Source: Paracoccus sp. JM45
GTDB lineage: Bacteria > Pseudomonadota > Alphaproteobacteria > Rhodobacterales > Rhodobacteraceae
DNA: 64,000 bases
Direction of reading: 5' to 3'
NCBI RefSeq assembly: GCF_003590715.1
Contig: NZ_QQVY01000003.1
Coordinates: 248,001-312,000, forward strand
This document shows positions 34,011-42,976 of the stretch, one piece after another. A program made the position numbers and the translations under genes. The notes under the pieces are model-generated. The model was not told where the DNA came from, ran no database searches, and worked only from the letters and a program-made list of their open reading frames with translations. The first letter of the stretch is position 1. Each line of letters starts with the position of its first letter.

Positions 34011-35168
34011 TCAGGATGCCAGCGGCTGGCTGTTTGCAATGTGACGCGACGCCATCTGACGAACTTTTGCGCCACGGGCAAAAGGACGCGCGGTAGCAGG
34101 TGCGTCTTCTGCGGTCAGGATGCCGGGGAAGATCGCCTCGATTTCGGCCAAGGCCTCGGCGCCCAATGCACGCAACGCTTGCGGGCCGGGGTACAGTGAT
34201 TCGCTGGCGGCACCATTCGACATAACGACTTCATGCGCATCGAACATCAGGTGGTGATAGCTGATCGAGGTGACATCGGTTTCGACATCCACACCCGGCA
34301 GCTCGGTCAGGTGTTTGGCCGGAACCAGCACTTCCATGGTGCCGAACATACGCTGTGCGATGGCCGAACGGACCAGCACGCGGTGCTGCGGCGAGACGAC
34401 CAGATCCATCGACGGCATGTTCAGGCCAAGCGCACCGGCCTTGATGCGGATCGGCAACAGCTTCGGTTTGGCGGCCAGATCGCTGGCGTTCAGGTGGCTG
34501 GTGCCCGCCCAACGCAGTGGCTGGAAACCGTTATCGCGGGTCCAGACCATATCGCCTGCGCGCAGATCCTCGACCGCGACATCGCCGTTTTCGGTGCGGA
34601 TCATGGTGCCGGTGGCAAAGCAGATGATTTCCAGATCATAGATGCTGGGATCGAAGGACACCTGCGCGACATATGTATTCTTGGACAGTGGCGTCGCATC
34701 GATAATCTCGACCGAATAAAGCTGCGTAATGTCTTTCCATTCCGCGACCGTATCCAGCGCGGGGCGGAAGAACAGGTCGCCATTTCCCATCTGGATCATG
34801 ACACCGGTCTGCTTCATTTCCACATTATCGGGCGTGGTCAGCAGATAATCGACCTTGGAAAAGCCGGTAATATACTGTGCCGTCTGACCGCTGGTGGGCG
34901 AGTCATAGTACATCTTGCTGGCGCCATCCTGATGACCGTTATAAGTGGTCGCCCAGGCCTTCGTCCATTTGTTGTCGATCGTCACCCAACGGCTTTGCGC
35001 GGTAAGATCGACAGCACTGATCTGGTTAGGACCTACTGCCTTATAGCCGTTCAACGTGTCAGCCTGCGTGTTCGTCAGGGGCGTACGGGAATCGGTGTTA
35101 AGCTGCGCCTTGTTCCCAAAGTACATCCACGTGGCGGTGACTGGTGTCGAGCTGGTCAGGTAGGTCAC
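34011..35168 (-). CDS. Hint (hedgehog/intein) domain protein
   Basis: The 385-residue protein has an N-terminal half of unknown fold (about 1-180) and a C-terminal Hint_2-type domain: CFATGTMIRTENG with Cys183 as the likely nucleophile, VEDLRAGDMVWTRDNG, and SPQHRVLV with His262. Such domains can cut themselves at the Cys boundary, and the family is widespread in Rhodobacterales, often in secreted proteins. No signal peptide is visible, so export, if any, would need another route such as type I secretion. It faces icd across a 204-nt gap with a perfect inverted repeat. Confidence 0.8.
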   Translation of the reverse strand: MTYLTSSTPVTATWMYFGNKAQLNTDSRTPLTNTQADTLNGYKAVGPNQISAVDLTAQSRWVTIDNKWTKAWATTYNGHQDGASKMYYDSPTSGQTAQYITGFSKVDYLLTTPDNVEMKQTGVMIQMGNGDLFFRPALDTVAEWKDITQLYSVEIIDATPLSKNTYVAQVSFDPSIYDLEIICFATGTMIRTENGDVAVEDLRAGDMVWTRDNGFQPLRWAGTSHLNASDLAAKPKLLPIRIKAGALGLNMPSMDLVVSPQHRVLVRSAIAQRMFGTMEVLVPAKHLTELPGVDVETDVTSISYHHLMFDAHEVVMSNGAASESLYPGPQALRALGAEALAEIEAIFPGILTAEDAPATARPFARGAKVRQMASRHIANSQPLAS

Positions 35169-35225
35169 AATTACACCTTCAATCGAGTAAAAGCGAACGC
35201 TTACGACCTATCCGGCATATGTGCT

Positions 35226-35255
35226 ATTTGTCTAAATAGATATGTTTAGACAAAT
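35226..35255. promoter_or_regulatory. Perfect 11-bp inverted repeat, putative operator
   Basis: ATTTGTCTAAA (35226-35236) and its exact complement TTTAGACAAAT (35245-35255) are separated by 8 nt. It is an AT-rich palindrome centred between the divergent Hint gene (87 nt away) and icd (about 118 nt). The form suggests a binding site for a dimeric regulator; no T-run follows, so it is not a terminator. Confidence 0.65.
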
Positions 35256-35372
35256 GAGAGCGAAATATAAATGTCGCCTATGGTCGGCGGCATGCAATTG
35301 TATACCGTCTTCACATCCATGCTCCCTCGCGTTATGGTTCGGACATCGAAATCCAACGCCAAAGGGGACCCC

Positions 35373-36584
35373 ATGTCGAAGATCAAGGTCGCAAATCCGG
35401 TCGTAGAGCTTGACGGCGATGAGATGACGCGGATCATCTGGGACTTCATCAAGCAAAAGCTGATCCTGCCCTATCTGGACATTGACCTGAAATATTACGA
35501 TCTGGGCATCGAGGAGCGTGACCGCACCGACGACCAGATCACCGTCGATGCTGCCGAGGCGATAAAGAAATACGGCGTTGGCGTCAAATGTGCGACCATC
35601 ACCCCCGATGAGGGCCGGGTCGAGGAATTCGGCCTGAAGAAAATGTGGCGTTCGCCCAACGGCACCATCCGCAATATTCTGGGCGGCGTGATTTTCCGCG
35701 AACCGATCATCTGCAAGAATGTGCCCCGTCTGGTGCCGGGCTGGACGCAGCCGATCATTGTTGGCCGCCATGCCTTTGGTGACCAGTATAAAGCCACGGA
35801 TTTCCGCTTTCCGGGCAAGGGCAAGCTGTCGATCAAATTCGTCGGTGAAGACGGCGAAACGATCGAGCAAGAGGTATACGACGCGCCTTCCGCAGGTGTG
35901 GCGATGGCCATGTACAACATGGATAATTCGATCCGCGAATTCGCCCGCGCCTCGTTGAACTATGGTCTGTCGCGTGGCTATCCGGTCTATTTGTCGACCA
36001 AGAACACCATTCTGAAAGCCTATGACGGCCGCTTCAAGGATCTGTTCCAAGAGGTCTATGAGGCCGAGTTCGAAGAACAATTCAAGAAAGCCGGCATCCA
36101 TTACGAACACCGCCTGATCGACGATATGGTCGCCTCGGCGATGAAATGGTCGGGTGGTTATGTCTGGGCCTGCAAGAATTATGACGGCGATGTGCAGTCG
36201 GATACGGTCGCGCAGGGCTTTGGTTCGCTTGGGCTGATGACCTCGATCCTGATGACGCCCGACGGAAAGATTGTTGAATCCGAAGCCGCCCACGGCACCG
36301 TCACGCGCCATTACCGCGAACACCAGAAGGGCAATGCGACCTCGACCAACTCGATCGCGTCGATCTTTGCATGGACGGGCGGTCTAAAGCATCGCGCCAA
36401 GCTGGATGACAACAGCGCGCTGCTGAATTTCGCGCAGACGCTGGAACGTGTGACCGTTCAGGCGGTCGAGGACGGTCATATGACCAAGGATCTGGCGTTG
36501 CTGGTCGGACCCGACCAGAAATGGCTGACCACGATGGGCTTTCTGGAAAAAGTTGACCAATATCTGGACAAAGCGCTGGCATAA
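35373..36584 (+). CDS. icd: Isocitrate dehydrogenase (NADP+), eukaryote-like type
   Basis: IDH oxidises isocitrate to 2-oxoglutarate in the TCA cycle. The 403-residue protein belongs to the homodimeric, eukaryote-like subgroup: [18 protein letters not shown] start, [35 protein letters not shown], and [13 protein letters not shown] at the coenzyme site. This subgroup is not normally controlled by AceK phosphorylation. ATG 35373 was preferred (AAAGGGGA upstream). It is monocistronic with a terminator behind it. Confidence 0.96.
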   Translation: MSKIKVANPVVELDGDEMTRIIWDFIKQKLILPYLDIDLKYYDLGIEERDRTDDQITVDAAEAIKKYGVGVKCATITPDEGRVEEFGLKKMWRSPNGTIRNILGGVIFREPIICKNVPRLVPGWTQPIIVGRHAFGDQYKATDFRFPGKGKLSIKFVGEDGETIEQEVYDAPSAGVAMAMYNMDNSIREFARASLNYGLSRGYPVYLSTKNTILKAYDGRFKDLFQEVYEAEFEEQFKKAGIHYEHRLIDDMVASAMKWSGGYVWACKNYDGDVQSDTVAQGFGSLGLMTSILMTPDGKIVESEAAHGTVTRHYREHQKGNATSTNSIASIFAWTGGLKHRAKLDDNSALLNFAQTLERVTVQAVEDGHMTKDLALLVGPDQKWLTTMGFLEKVDQYLDKALA

Positions 36585-36599
36585 GCCGGAAATCATGAA

Positions 36600-36625
36600 G
36601 GGCCGGACAGATTGTCCGGCCCTTT
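36600..36625 (+). terminator. Intrinsic terminator after icd
   Basis: GGGCCGGACA and TGTCCGGCCC form a perfect 10-bp stem with a 3-nt loop and a TTT tail, 15 nt after the icd stop. Confidence 0.88.
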
Positions 36626-36710
36626 CGCATCAAGGGGATCAGCGCCCCCTTTCTTCGTGAACCAACCTGCGCTATGTCCCGCCCATCCCCGCTGGACAGG
36701 AGCCCTTGCG

Positions 36711-37379
36711 ATGAAAGCCGCCGTCGTCACTTTCCCCGGATCGAACTGCGACCGCGACCTTGCCGTCGCATTGGAACAGGCAGGGGCAGATGTCACCCGC
36801 GTCTGGCACAAAGACCAAAGCCTGCCCGATGGCACCGATCTGGTGGCCGTACCGGGCGGTTTTTCCTTTGGCGATTATCTGCGTTGCGGCGCGATCGCGG
36901 CCCATTCGCCCATTGCCAACGCCCTGCGCGACCATGCGGCCCGCGGCGGTTATGTGTTGGGCATCTGCAACGGCTTTCAGGTGCTGACCGAACTGGACCT
37001 GCTGCCGGGCGCTCTGATGCGTAACAACGGCCTGACATTCCTGTGCAAGCCCGCGACGCTGCGTGTGGCCACCAGCGACAGCGCTTTTACGACCGGCTAT
37101 GCCAAGGACCAGACGGTGAGCATTCCCGTTGCCCATCATGACGGCAACTATCAGATCACCGATGAAGGTCTGGCCATGCTGCGCGATCAGGACCGCATCG
37201 CCTTTACCTATGCGCCCGCGGTTAACGGGTCGGTTCAGGATATTGCCGGTGTCTTGTCGGAAAACCGGCGCGTCCTGGGCATGATGCCCCACCCCGAACG
37301 CGCGGTCGATGCGTTGACGGGCGGCACCGATGGCACCGCGATGTTCCGCGGCCTTGTGGATGCGCTGGCCCATGCCTGA
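36711..37379 (+). CDS. purQ: Phosphoribosylformylglycinamidine synthase, glutaminase subunit
   Basis: PurQ supplies ammonia from glutamine to PurL in step four of purine synthesis. The 222-residue class I glutaminase has GICNGFQ with Cys86 and HPERAVD with His194 and Glu196, a full triad. ATG 36711 follows AGGAG. Its partners purS and purL are not next to it: downstream is a histidine kinase on the same strand after 62 nt. Confidence 0.95.
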   Translation: MKAAVVTFPGSNCDRDLAVALEQAGADVTRVWHKDQSLPDGTDLVAVPGGFSFGDYLRCGAIAAHSPIANALRDHAARGGYVLGICNGFQVLTELDLLPGALMRNNGLTFLCKPATLRVATSDSAFTTGYAKDQTVSIPVAHHDGNYQITDEGLAMLRDQDRIAFTYAPAVNGSVQDIAGVLSENRRVLGMMPHPERAVDALTGGTDGTAMFRGLVDALAHA

Positions 37380-37441
37380 CTTGAGCCGCGTGGCCGTTGG
37401 TCCTAGATTGCGTCAATCGCGCATAACGGACGGGCCGGTGG

Positions 37442-39235
37442 TTGGACGGTGAACAGACAGTCGAAGACAGGGTAGACAGACGGCGCGGCAGACGGTCGCG
37501 ACTGTCCAATCCCTGGTGGCTGCGATCCACCGTCGTCCTGATTTTCCTGACGGCGATGGCGACCATCTGGACAACCAACGCGTGGCTGAGCGACCGTTTT
37601 TCGGAAAACACCCGTGTGCGGTCCGAATTGCGGCTGGCGCTTTACAGCGGCAACCTGATGTCGGAGTTGCAGCGCAATTCCGTGGTGCCGCTGCTGTTGG
37701 CGCGTGATCCGGCGCTGACAGTCGCGCTGTCGGGAAATGATTTTTCCACCACCTCGGCCCGTCTGATGGCCGCACAAGAGGAAATCGGCGCGGCCTCGAT
37801 CCGGCTGCTGGATGCCTCGGGCAGGGTGGTCGGGTCGACCGACCGTTACCAGATTGGCGTGAACGGCGTCGCTGCCCCCTATTTCGTCGAGGCGTTGCGG
37901 TCCCGCGATACCGTGTTCACCGTGTCCGAGCTGGCCTCGGGGGCGTATGAATTCGCCTATTCCCGCGCCGTTTTGCAGGACGGCAAGACGCTTGGTGTCA
38001 TCGTGGTGGGGGCGGATCTGTCGCGGCTGGAACGGTCATGGGCCAGCATTTCGGATGCGGTTGCGGTGACCGACAGCGAAGGCAATATCATTCTGTCGAC
38101 CGAACCGCGCTGGCGGGGTCTGACCCTGCCGCAGGCGCTGGCCGTGCGGTCGGCACCCTCGGCTATCCAGCGCGCGTTTCAAGTGACAGCGGATTGGACC
38201 TCGACCCCTGCGGATGCTTATGTGCAGGGCCGCGCCGTGATGCGGTCCGAGGCGCGGGTGCCCTTCCGCGGTTGGCGGATGATCAGCTTTACCGCCTATA
38301 GTTCGGTCCGCGAACGGGTGAATGCCATCCTTGCCCTGCAGATCATGGGCTTTGCCATCCTGCTGGCGGGGACATTCTGGCTGATGTCGCGGCGTGCGCG
38401 CATCCAGTCGGCGGCCTATCGCCGCGAATCAGCGGACCTGCGCGCCCTGAACGCCCGCCTGACCCGCGAAATTGCCGAACGCGAACGGGTGCAGAAAGAA
38501 CTGCGCGTGGCCGAACAGACCATGCAGCAGTCCAGCAAGCTGGCCGCTTTGGGGGAAATGTCCGCAGGGGTCAGCCATGAATTGAACCAGCCACTGGCCG
38601 CGATGAAAACCTATCTGGCGGGGGCGCGTCTGCTGCTGCAACGGTCCCGCCCCGAAGAGGCGCTGTCCAGTTTCCAGCGCATCGACGATCTGATCGACCG
38701 GATGGGCGCGATCACCCGCCAGCTGAAATCCTATGCCCGCAAGGGCGGCGAGGCGATGGAGCCTGTGGACATGCGCGCCGCCGTCAGCAGCGCATTGACC
38801 ATGATGGAACCGCAGTTGCGTACCCGCACCATCCGCATCATGCGAAATGTTCCGCGCGAACGGGTTATGGTTCTGGCTGACCGGATCCGTCTGGAACAGG
38901 TGCTGATCAACCTTCTTCGCAATGCGGTCGATGCCGTAAAAGACTGCCGTGACGCCAGAATCGACATCTCGGTCGAGGTGGGAAGTCACGTCTATGTGTC
39001 TGTCCGCGATAACGGTCCGGGTGTTTCCGACCTGGAAAAGCTGTTTGAACCCTTTTGGACAACCAAAAAGCCCGGAGAGGGCACTGGACTGGGGCTTGCC
39101 ATCTCCTCCACGATCGTGGCGGATTTCGGTGGACGTTTGACGGCCCATAATGAAACCGAAGGCGGCGCTGTCTTCCGGATCGAGCTGCCTTTGCACCGTC
39201 CCGGCCAGCCCCGTCAGGCCCTTGCGGCCGAATGA
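37442..39235 (+). CDS. DctB-like sensor histidine kinase
   Basis: The 597-residue membrane kinase has a first helix near residues 27-45, a periplasmic Cache/PAS-type sensor (about 46-295), a second helix (about 300-318), a coiled linker, HisKA with GVSHELNQPL (phospho-His379), and HATPase with DNGPGVSDLEK and TGLGLAI. The layout and HELNQPL motif fit the DctB family that senses C4-dicarboxylates, but the ligand is not proven. The start is uncertain: the first in-frame codon is TTG 37442 with a poor ribosome site. The paired regulator follows after 22 nt. Confidence 0.82.
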   Translation: MDGEQTVEDRVDRRRGRRSRLSNPWWLRSTVVLIFLTAMATIWTTNAWLSDRFSENTRVRSELRLALYSGNLMSELQRNSVVPLLLARDPALTVALSGNDFSTTSARLMAAQEEIGAASIRLLDASGRVVGSTDRYQIGVNGVAAPYFVEALRSRDTVFTVSELASGAYEFAYSRAVLQDGKTLGVIVVGADLSRLERSWASISDAVAVTDSEGNIILSTEPRWRGLTLPQALAVRSAPSAIQRAFQVTADWTSTPADAYVQGRAVMRSEARVPFRGWRMISFTAYSSVRERVNAILALQIMGFAILLAGTFWLMSRRARIQSAAYRRESADLRALNARLTREIAERERVQKELRVAEQTMQQSSKLAALGEMSAGVSHELNQPLAAMKTYLAGARLLLQRSRPEEALSSFQRIDDLIDRMGAITRQLKSYARKGGEAMEPVDMRAAVSSALTMMEPQLRTRTIRIMRNVPRERVMVLADRIRLEQVLINLLRNAVDAVKDCRDARIDISVEVGSHVYVSVRDNGPGVSDLEKLFEPFWTTKKPGEGTGLGLAISSTIVADFGGRLTAHNETEGGAVFRIELPLHRPGQPRQALAAE

Positions 39236-39257
39236 CGACACACAAGAGGATTACAGA

Positions 39258-40583
39258 ATGTCCCGTAAGTTAAAGATCGCGATTGTAGATGACGAACCCG
39301 ATATGCGGGAATCGATCAGCCAATGGTTGGTCCTGTCGGGGTTCGAAACCGAAACCTTTGCCAGCGCCGAAGAGGCGTTGAAGGTCATCGGCGCCGATTG
39401 GCCCGGTGTGGTCGTCAGCGATATCCGCATGCCGGGTATGGACGGCATGGCGTTCCTGAAGCGCCTGATGGGGCTGGACAGCAACCTGCCGGTCATCATG
39501 ATTACCGGCCACGGCGATGTGCCCATGGCGGTCGAGGCGATGCGCCTTGGCGCGATGGATTTCATGGAAAAGCCGTTCAATCCCGACCGGATGACCGCTC
39601 TGGCCAAAAAGGCCACGCAGATGCGCCGCATGACGCTGGACAACCGCGCCCTGCGCCGTGACCTGTCCGAAGGCCAGCAGGTGATGTCCAAGCTGATCGG
39701 CGCAAGCCCCGTGATGGAACGCTTGCGCGAGGATATTTTGGATCTGGGACAGGCCGACGGCCATGTGCTGATCGACGGCGAAACCGGCACCGGCAAGACG
39801 CTGGTCGCACATGCCTTGCATGCTGTTGGTCCGCGTGCGTCGAAAAAATTCGTGCCGGTGTCCTGCGCGGCCTTTAACGAAGAAGCGCTAAGCACGCGCC
39901 TGTTCGGCCCCATGGAAGACGGTCTGCCCGCGGTCGAGGAAGCCCGTGGCGGCACCCTGTGTCTGGAAGACGTCGAAGCGCTGTCCGAACCGCTGCAGGC
40001 CCGCCTGCTGGCCTTTATCAGCGAACAGGGCACCCCCGCCGAAACCCGCATCATCGCCATTTCCAACGCCCGCGGCGAAGGCCGCAAGGCCGAGGATTCG
40101 CTGCGCCCCGACCTGTTCTATCGCCTGTCTGCGCTGAAAATTACCCTGCCGCCGCTGCGTGCGCGGGGCGAGGATATTCTTGCGCTGTTCACCCGCATGA
40201 CCGAACAGTTCAGCGAGGAATACGGCTGTGAACCGCCGCAGGTCAGCGCACAGGAAGCGGCCCAGCTGTTGCAGGCCCCGTGGCCCGGCAACATCCGCCA
40301 GCTGATCAATGTTGCCGAACGGGCGGTTTTGCAGAACCGTCGCGGGTCGGGGTCCATCGCATCGCTGCTGATGGCCGATGGTGATGACAATCAGGAAGCC
40401 ACGACGACCGAAGGCAAGCCACTGAAGGAATATGTCGAAAGCTTTGAAAAAATGCTGATCGACAACACGATGCGCCGTCACAAAGGCAGCATCGCAAGCG
40501 TCATGGACGAGCTGTGCTTGCCCCGCCGCACGCTGAACGAAAAAATGGCAAAATACGGATTGCAGCGCGGCGATTACCTGTAA
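39258..40583 (+). CDS. DctD-like response regulator lacking the GAFTGA loop
   Basis: The 441-residue regulator has a receiver domain (phospho-Asp55 in VVSDIRMPG), an AAA+ domain (Walker A GETGTGKT 174-181, Walker B-like GGTLCLEDVE 231-240, arginine finger region RPDLFYRLS) and a C-terminal Fis-type helix-turn-helix (MDELCLPRRTLNEKM). Between LFG (215-217) and GGTL only 13 residues remain, so the GAFTGA loop that contacts sigma54 is absent. Rhodobacter capsulatus NtrC has a similar loss and works with sigma70. It forms an operon with the DctB-like kinase. Confidence 0.85.
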   Translation: MSRKLKIAIVDDEPDMRESISQWLVLSGFETETFASAEEALKVIGADWPGVVVSDIRMPGMDGMAFLKRLMGLDSNLPVIMITGHGDVPMAVEAMRLGAMDFMEKPFNPDRMTALAKKATQMRRMTLDNRALRRDLSEGQQVMSKLIGASPVMERLREDILDLGQADGHVLIDGETGTGKTLVAHALHAVGPRASKKFVPVSCAAFNEEALSTRLFGPMEDGLPAVEEARGGTLCLEDVEALSEPLQARLLAFISEQGTPAETRIIAISNARGEGRKAEDSLRPDLFYRLSALKITLPPLRARGEDILALFTRMTEQFSEEYGCEPPQVSAQEAAQLLQAPWPGNIRQLINVAERAVLQNRRGSGSIASLLMADGDDNQEATTTEGKPLKEYVESFEKMLIDNTMRRHKGSIASVMDELCLPRRTLNEKMAKYGLQRGDYL

Positions 40584-40613
40584 CACCCGCAGCATCATGG
40601 AAAGGCACGACAT

Positions 40614-41798
40614 ATGACCGCCCCCTCTGACAAAGACCTCAGCCCTCGCACCCGTGCCGTCCATCACGGCACCAGACGCAGCCAGTACGGAGAGATGGCC
40701 GAGGCGATCTTTCTGACGCAGGGCTTTGTCTATGACAGCGCCGAACAGGCCGAAGGACGTTTTCAGGGCACCGGTCCCGACGAGTTCATCTATGCCCGCT
40801 ATGGCAACCCGACCAGCCGCATGTTCGAGGACCGCATCGCATCGCTGGAAGGGACCGAGGATGCCTTTGCTACCGCCAGCGGGATGGCCGCCGTTAATGG
40901 TGCGCTGTTTGCCATGTGCAAGCCGGGTGATCATGTGGTCGCGGCGCGGGCGCTGTTCGGGTCCTGTCTGTATGTGCTGGACCTGCTGGCAAAATTCGGC
41001 GTCGATGTGACCTATGTCGACGGGACCGATCTGGACCAGTGGCGCGATGCGATCCGCCCCGACACCCATGCGGTGTTCTTCGAAAGCGTCTCGAACCCCA
41101 CGCTTGAGGTGATCGACCTGAAAGCCGTCGCTGATATGGCCCATGCTGTTGGCGCGACCGTGGTTGTCGATAACGTCTTTGCCACGCCGGTCTTTTCGCA
41201 GGCGGCGGCATTGGGTGCCGATGTCATCGTCTATTCCGCGACCAAGCATATCGACGGCGGCGGTCGCGCCTTGGCGGGTGTTATCTGCGGCACGCGCCAG
41301 TTCGTGCGCGAAGTGGCCGAGCCCTATCTGAAACACACCGGTGGCGCGATCAGCCCGTTCCACGCGTGGATCATGCTGAACGGCTTGCAGACCATGGACC
41401 TGCGGGTGCGGGCGCAGGCCGATGCCGCGGCATCGATCGCCGCGGCGCTGCATGGTCATCCGGCGCTGTCCAAAGTCATCTATCCGGGCTTGAAGGATCA
41501 CCCCCAGCACGAACTGGCCATGCGTCAGATCGGGTCGGGCGGCACGATGATCGCGCTAGAGCTGGCGGGTGGCAAGGATGCGGCATTTGCGTTGCTGAAC
41601 AAGCTGCAGATCGTCAAGATCTCGAACAATCTGGGCGATGCCAAGTCGATTGCGGTCCATCCTGCGACGACAACCCACCAGCGTCTGTCGGATGTCGATA
41701 AGGCGCATCTGGGCATTACGCCCGGTCTGATCCGCCTGTCGGTGGGGCTGGAAGATGCGGGCGATCTGACCTGTGATCTGCTGGATGCATTGGCTTGA
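40614..41798 (+). CDS. metZ: O-succinylhomoserine (O-acylhomoserine) sulfhydrylase
   Basis: MetZ joins sulfide to an activated homoserine to make homocysteine. The 394-residue PLP enzyme of the Cys/Met family has YARYGNPTSRMFEDRIA, the SATKHIDGGGR motif with PLP-binding Lys211, and a C-terminal RLSVGLED. It directly uses the sulfide made by the cys operon 13 kb away. No SAM riboswitch fits in the 30-nt gap after the dctD-like gene. GGAAAGG lies before the ATG. Confidence 0.92.
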   Translation: MTAPSDKDLSPRTRAVHHGTRRSQYGEMAEAIFLTQGFVYDSAEQAEGRFQGTGPDEFIYARYGNPTSRMFEDRIASLEGTEDAFATASGMAAVNGALFAMCKPGDHVVAARALFGSCLYVLDLLAKFGVDVTYVDGTDLDQWRDAIRPDTHAVFFESVSNPTLEVIDLKAVADMAHAVGATVVVDNVFATPVFSQAAALGADVIVYSATKHIDGGGRALAGVICGTRQFVREVAEPYLKHTGGAISPFHAWIMLNGLQTMDLRVRAQADAAASIAAALHGHPALSKVIYPGLKDHPQHELAMRQIGSGGTMIALELAGGKDAAFALLNKLQIVKISNNLGDAKSIAVHPATTTHQRLSDVDKAHLGITPGLIRLSVGLEDAGDLTCDLLDALA

Positions 41799-41808
41799 AA
41801 CAGTTTCA

Positions 41809-41835
41809 GCGTCCCGATCGGTCAGGTCGGGACGC
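41809..41835 (+). terminator. Probable terminator hairpin after metZ
   Basis: GCGTCCCGA and TCGGGACGC form a 9-bp stem with a 9-nt loop, then GGTTT. The T-run is short, so termination may be partial. Confidence 0.55.
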
Positions 41836-41897
41836 GGTTTCCATTAACATTTGGCGGTCGGTCGCTTATATGACCTTCGACTCTGCCGGAGGCCATC

Positions 41898-42860
41898 ATG
41901 ACCCAAGCCCGCCCTTTGACGCCCGCCTATCCCGCCCTGATCCGCAAATACGACGCGGATTTTCAAGTGGATGAGGCGTATAAAGCCGATCTGCCCGATC
42001 TGCAGAACGGTCCCGCCAGCCTGATCATCGGTGCGCGCGCCCCGATCCAGCATGTCGGCATTTCGAACTTCCGCCTGCCGATCCGTTACCAGACCCGCGA
42101 CGGAGGAGAGATCGTGCTGGAAACCAGCGTGACCGGCACAGTCAGTCTGGAAGCCGACCGCAAGGGCATCAACATGAGCCGCATCATGCGGTCCTTCTAT
42201 GGTCATTCCGAACATCTGTTCAGCCTGTCGGTTCTGGAAGCCGCGCTGGAGGATTACAAATCCCATCTGGATGCGCTGGATGCCCGCATCCAGATGCGTT
42301 TCAGCTATCCCATGCGGGTGGATTCGCTGCGATCCGGCCTGTCGGGCTGGCAGTATTACGACATCGCGCTTGAGGTGATCGAGCATCAGGGCCAGCGGTT
42401 GCGGGTGATGCATGTCGATTACGTCTATTCCTCGACCTGTCCCTGTTCGCTGGAGCTGTCCGAACATGCCCGTGAAACGCGCGGCCGTCTGGCAACGCCG
42501 CATTCACAGCGTTCCGTCGCGCGGATTTCCTTGGTGATGGAAGGGGCGGAAAAGATCTGGTTCGAGGATATGATCGACCTGTGCCGCCGTGCCGTGCCGA
42601 CCGAAACACAAGTGATGGTCAAGCGCGAGGATGAACAGGCCTTCGCTGAACTGAACGCGGCCAATCCGATTTTTGTCGAAGACGCCGTTCGTGCCTTTGC
42701 TGGCCAGTTGATGGCCGACCCGCGTATTGGCGATTTCCGCGTCATTGCCAGCCATCAGGAATCGCTGCATTCGCATGATGCGGTCAGTTTGTTGACCAGT
42801 GGCTCGACCTTTGCACAGGAATCGCTGGACCCCACAACGTTTGCAGCGCTGAAGGTCTAA
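41898..42860 (+). CDS. folE2: GTP cyclohydrolase FolE2 (type IB)
   Basis: FolE2 makes dihydroneopterin triphosphate from GTP, the first step of folate synthesis, and replaces the zinc-dependent FolE in some bacteria. The 320-residue product matches the COG1469 family with SSTCPCSLELSEHARE (Cys181, Cys183), PIQHVGISNFRLP at the N-terminus and GNFRV-like GDFRVIASHQESLHSHDAV near the end (quoted in part). A CCGGAGG ribosome site precedes the ATG. It is sometimes controlled by zinc limitation, but no Zur site was recognised. Confidence 0.92.
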   Translation: MTQARPLTPAYPALIRKYDADFQVDEAYKADLPDLQNGPASLIIGARAPIQHVGISNFRLPIRYQTRDGGEIVLETSVTGTVSLEADRKGINMSRIMRSFYGHSEHLFSLSVLEAALEDYKSHLDALDARIQMRFSYPMRVDSLRSGLSGWQYYDIALEVIEHQGQRLRVMHVDYVYSSTCPCSLELSEHARETRGRLATPHSQRSVARISLVMEGAEKIWFEDMIDLCRRAVPTETQVMVKREDEQAFAELNAANPIFVEDAVRAFAGQLMADPRIGDFRVIASHQESLHSHDAVSLLTSGSTFAQESLDPTTFAALKV

Positions 42861-42862
42861 GG

Positions 42863-42912
42863 CCGGGGGCGCTTCGCCCCCCGGTCCCCCCGAGGATATT
42901 TACACACGACTG
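42863..42912. repeat. Palindromic intergenic element of Rhodobacterales type
   Basis: CCGGGGG-CGCTTCG-CCCCCCGG is followed by TCCCCCCGAGGATATTT. The GC palindrome plus GAGGATATTT tail resembles an interspersed element I recall from many Rhodobacter and Paracoccus intergenic regions. It starts 3 nt after the folE2 stop and may also end its transcript. Only one copy was found here. Confidence 0.55.
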
Positions 42913-42976
42913 AAGGTGTGGAACGAAATAGGAACGTGGGCTTTCCATACGGGCTGTCTGCGCCTATGTTGAAAGT

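Noticed and set aside
29490-35370. Genomic island or prophage in the accessory region
   Set aside because: No integrase, tRNA junction, transposase or direct-repeat boundary was found, and base composition by eye is like the flanks.
40584-40613. SAM riboswitch before metZ
   Set aside because: Many alphaproteobacterial metZ or metX genes have one, but the gap to the previous gene is only 30 nt and holds just a ribosome site.
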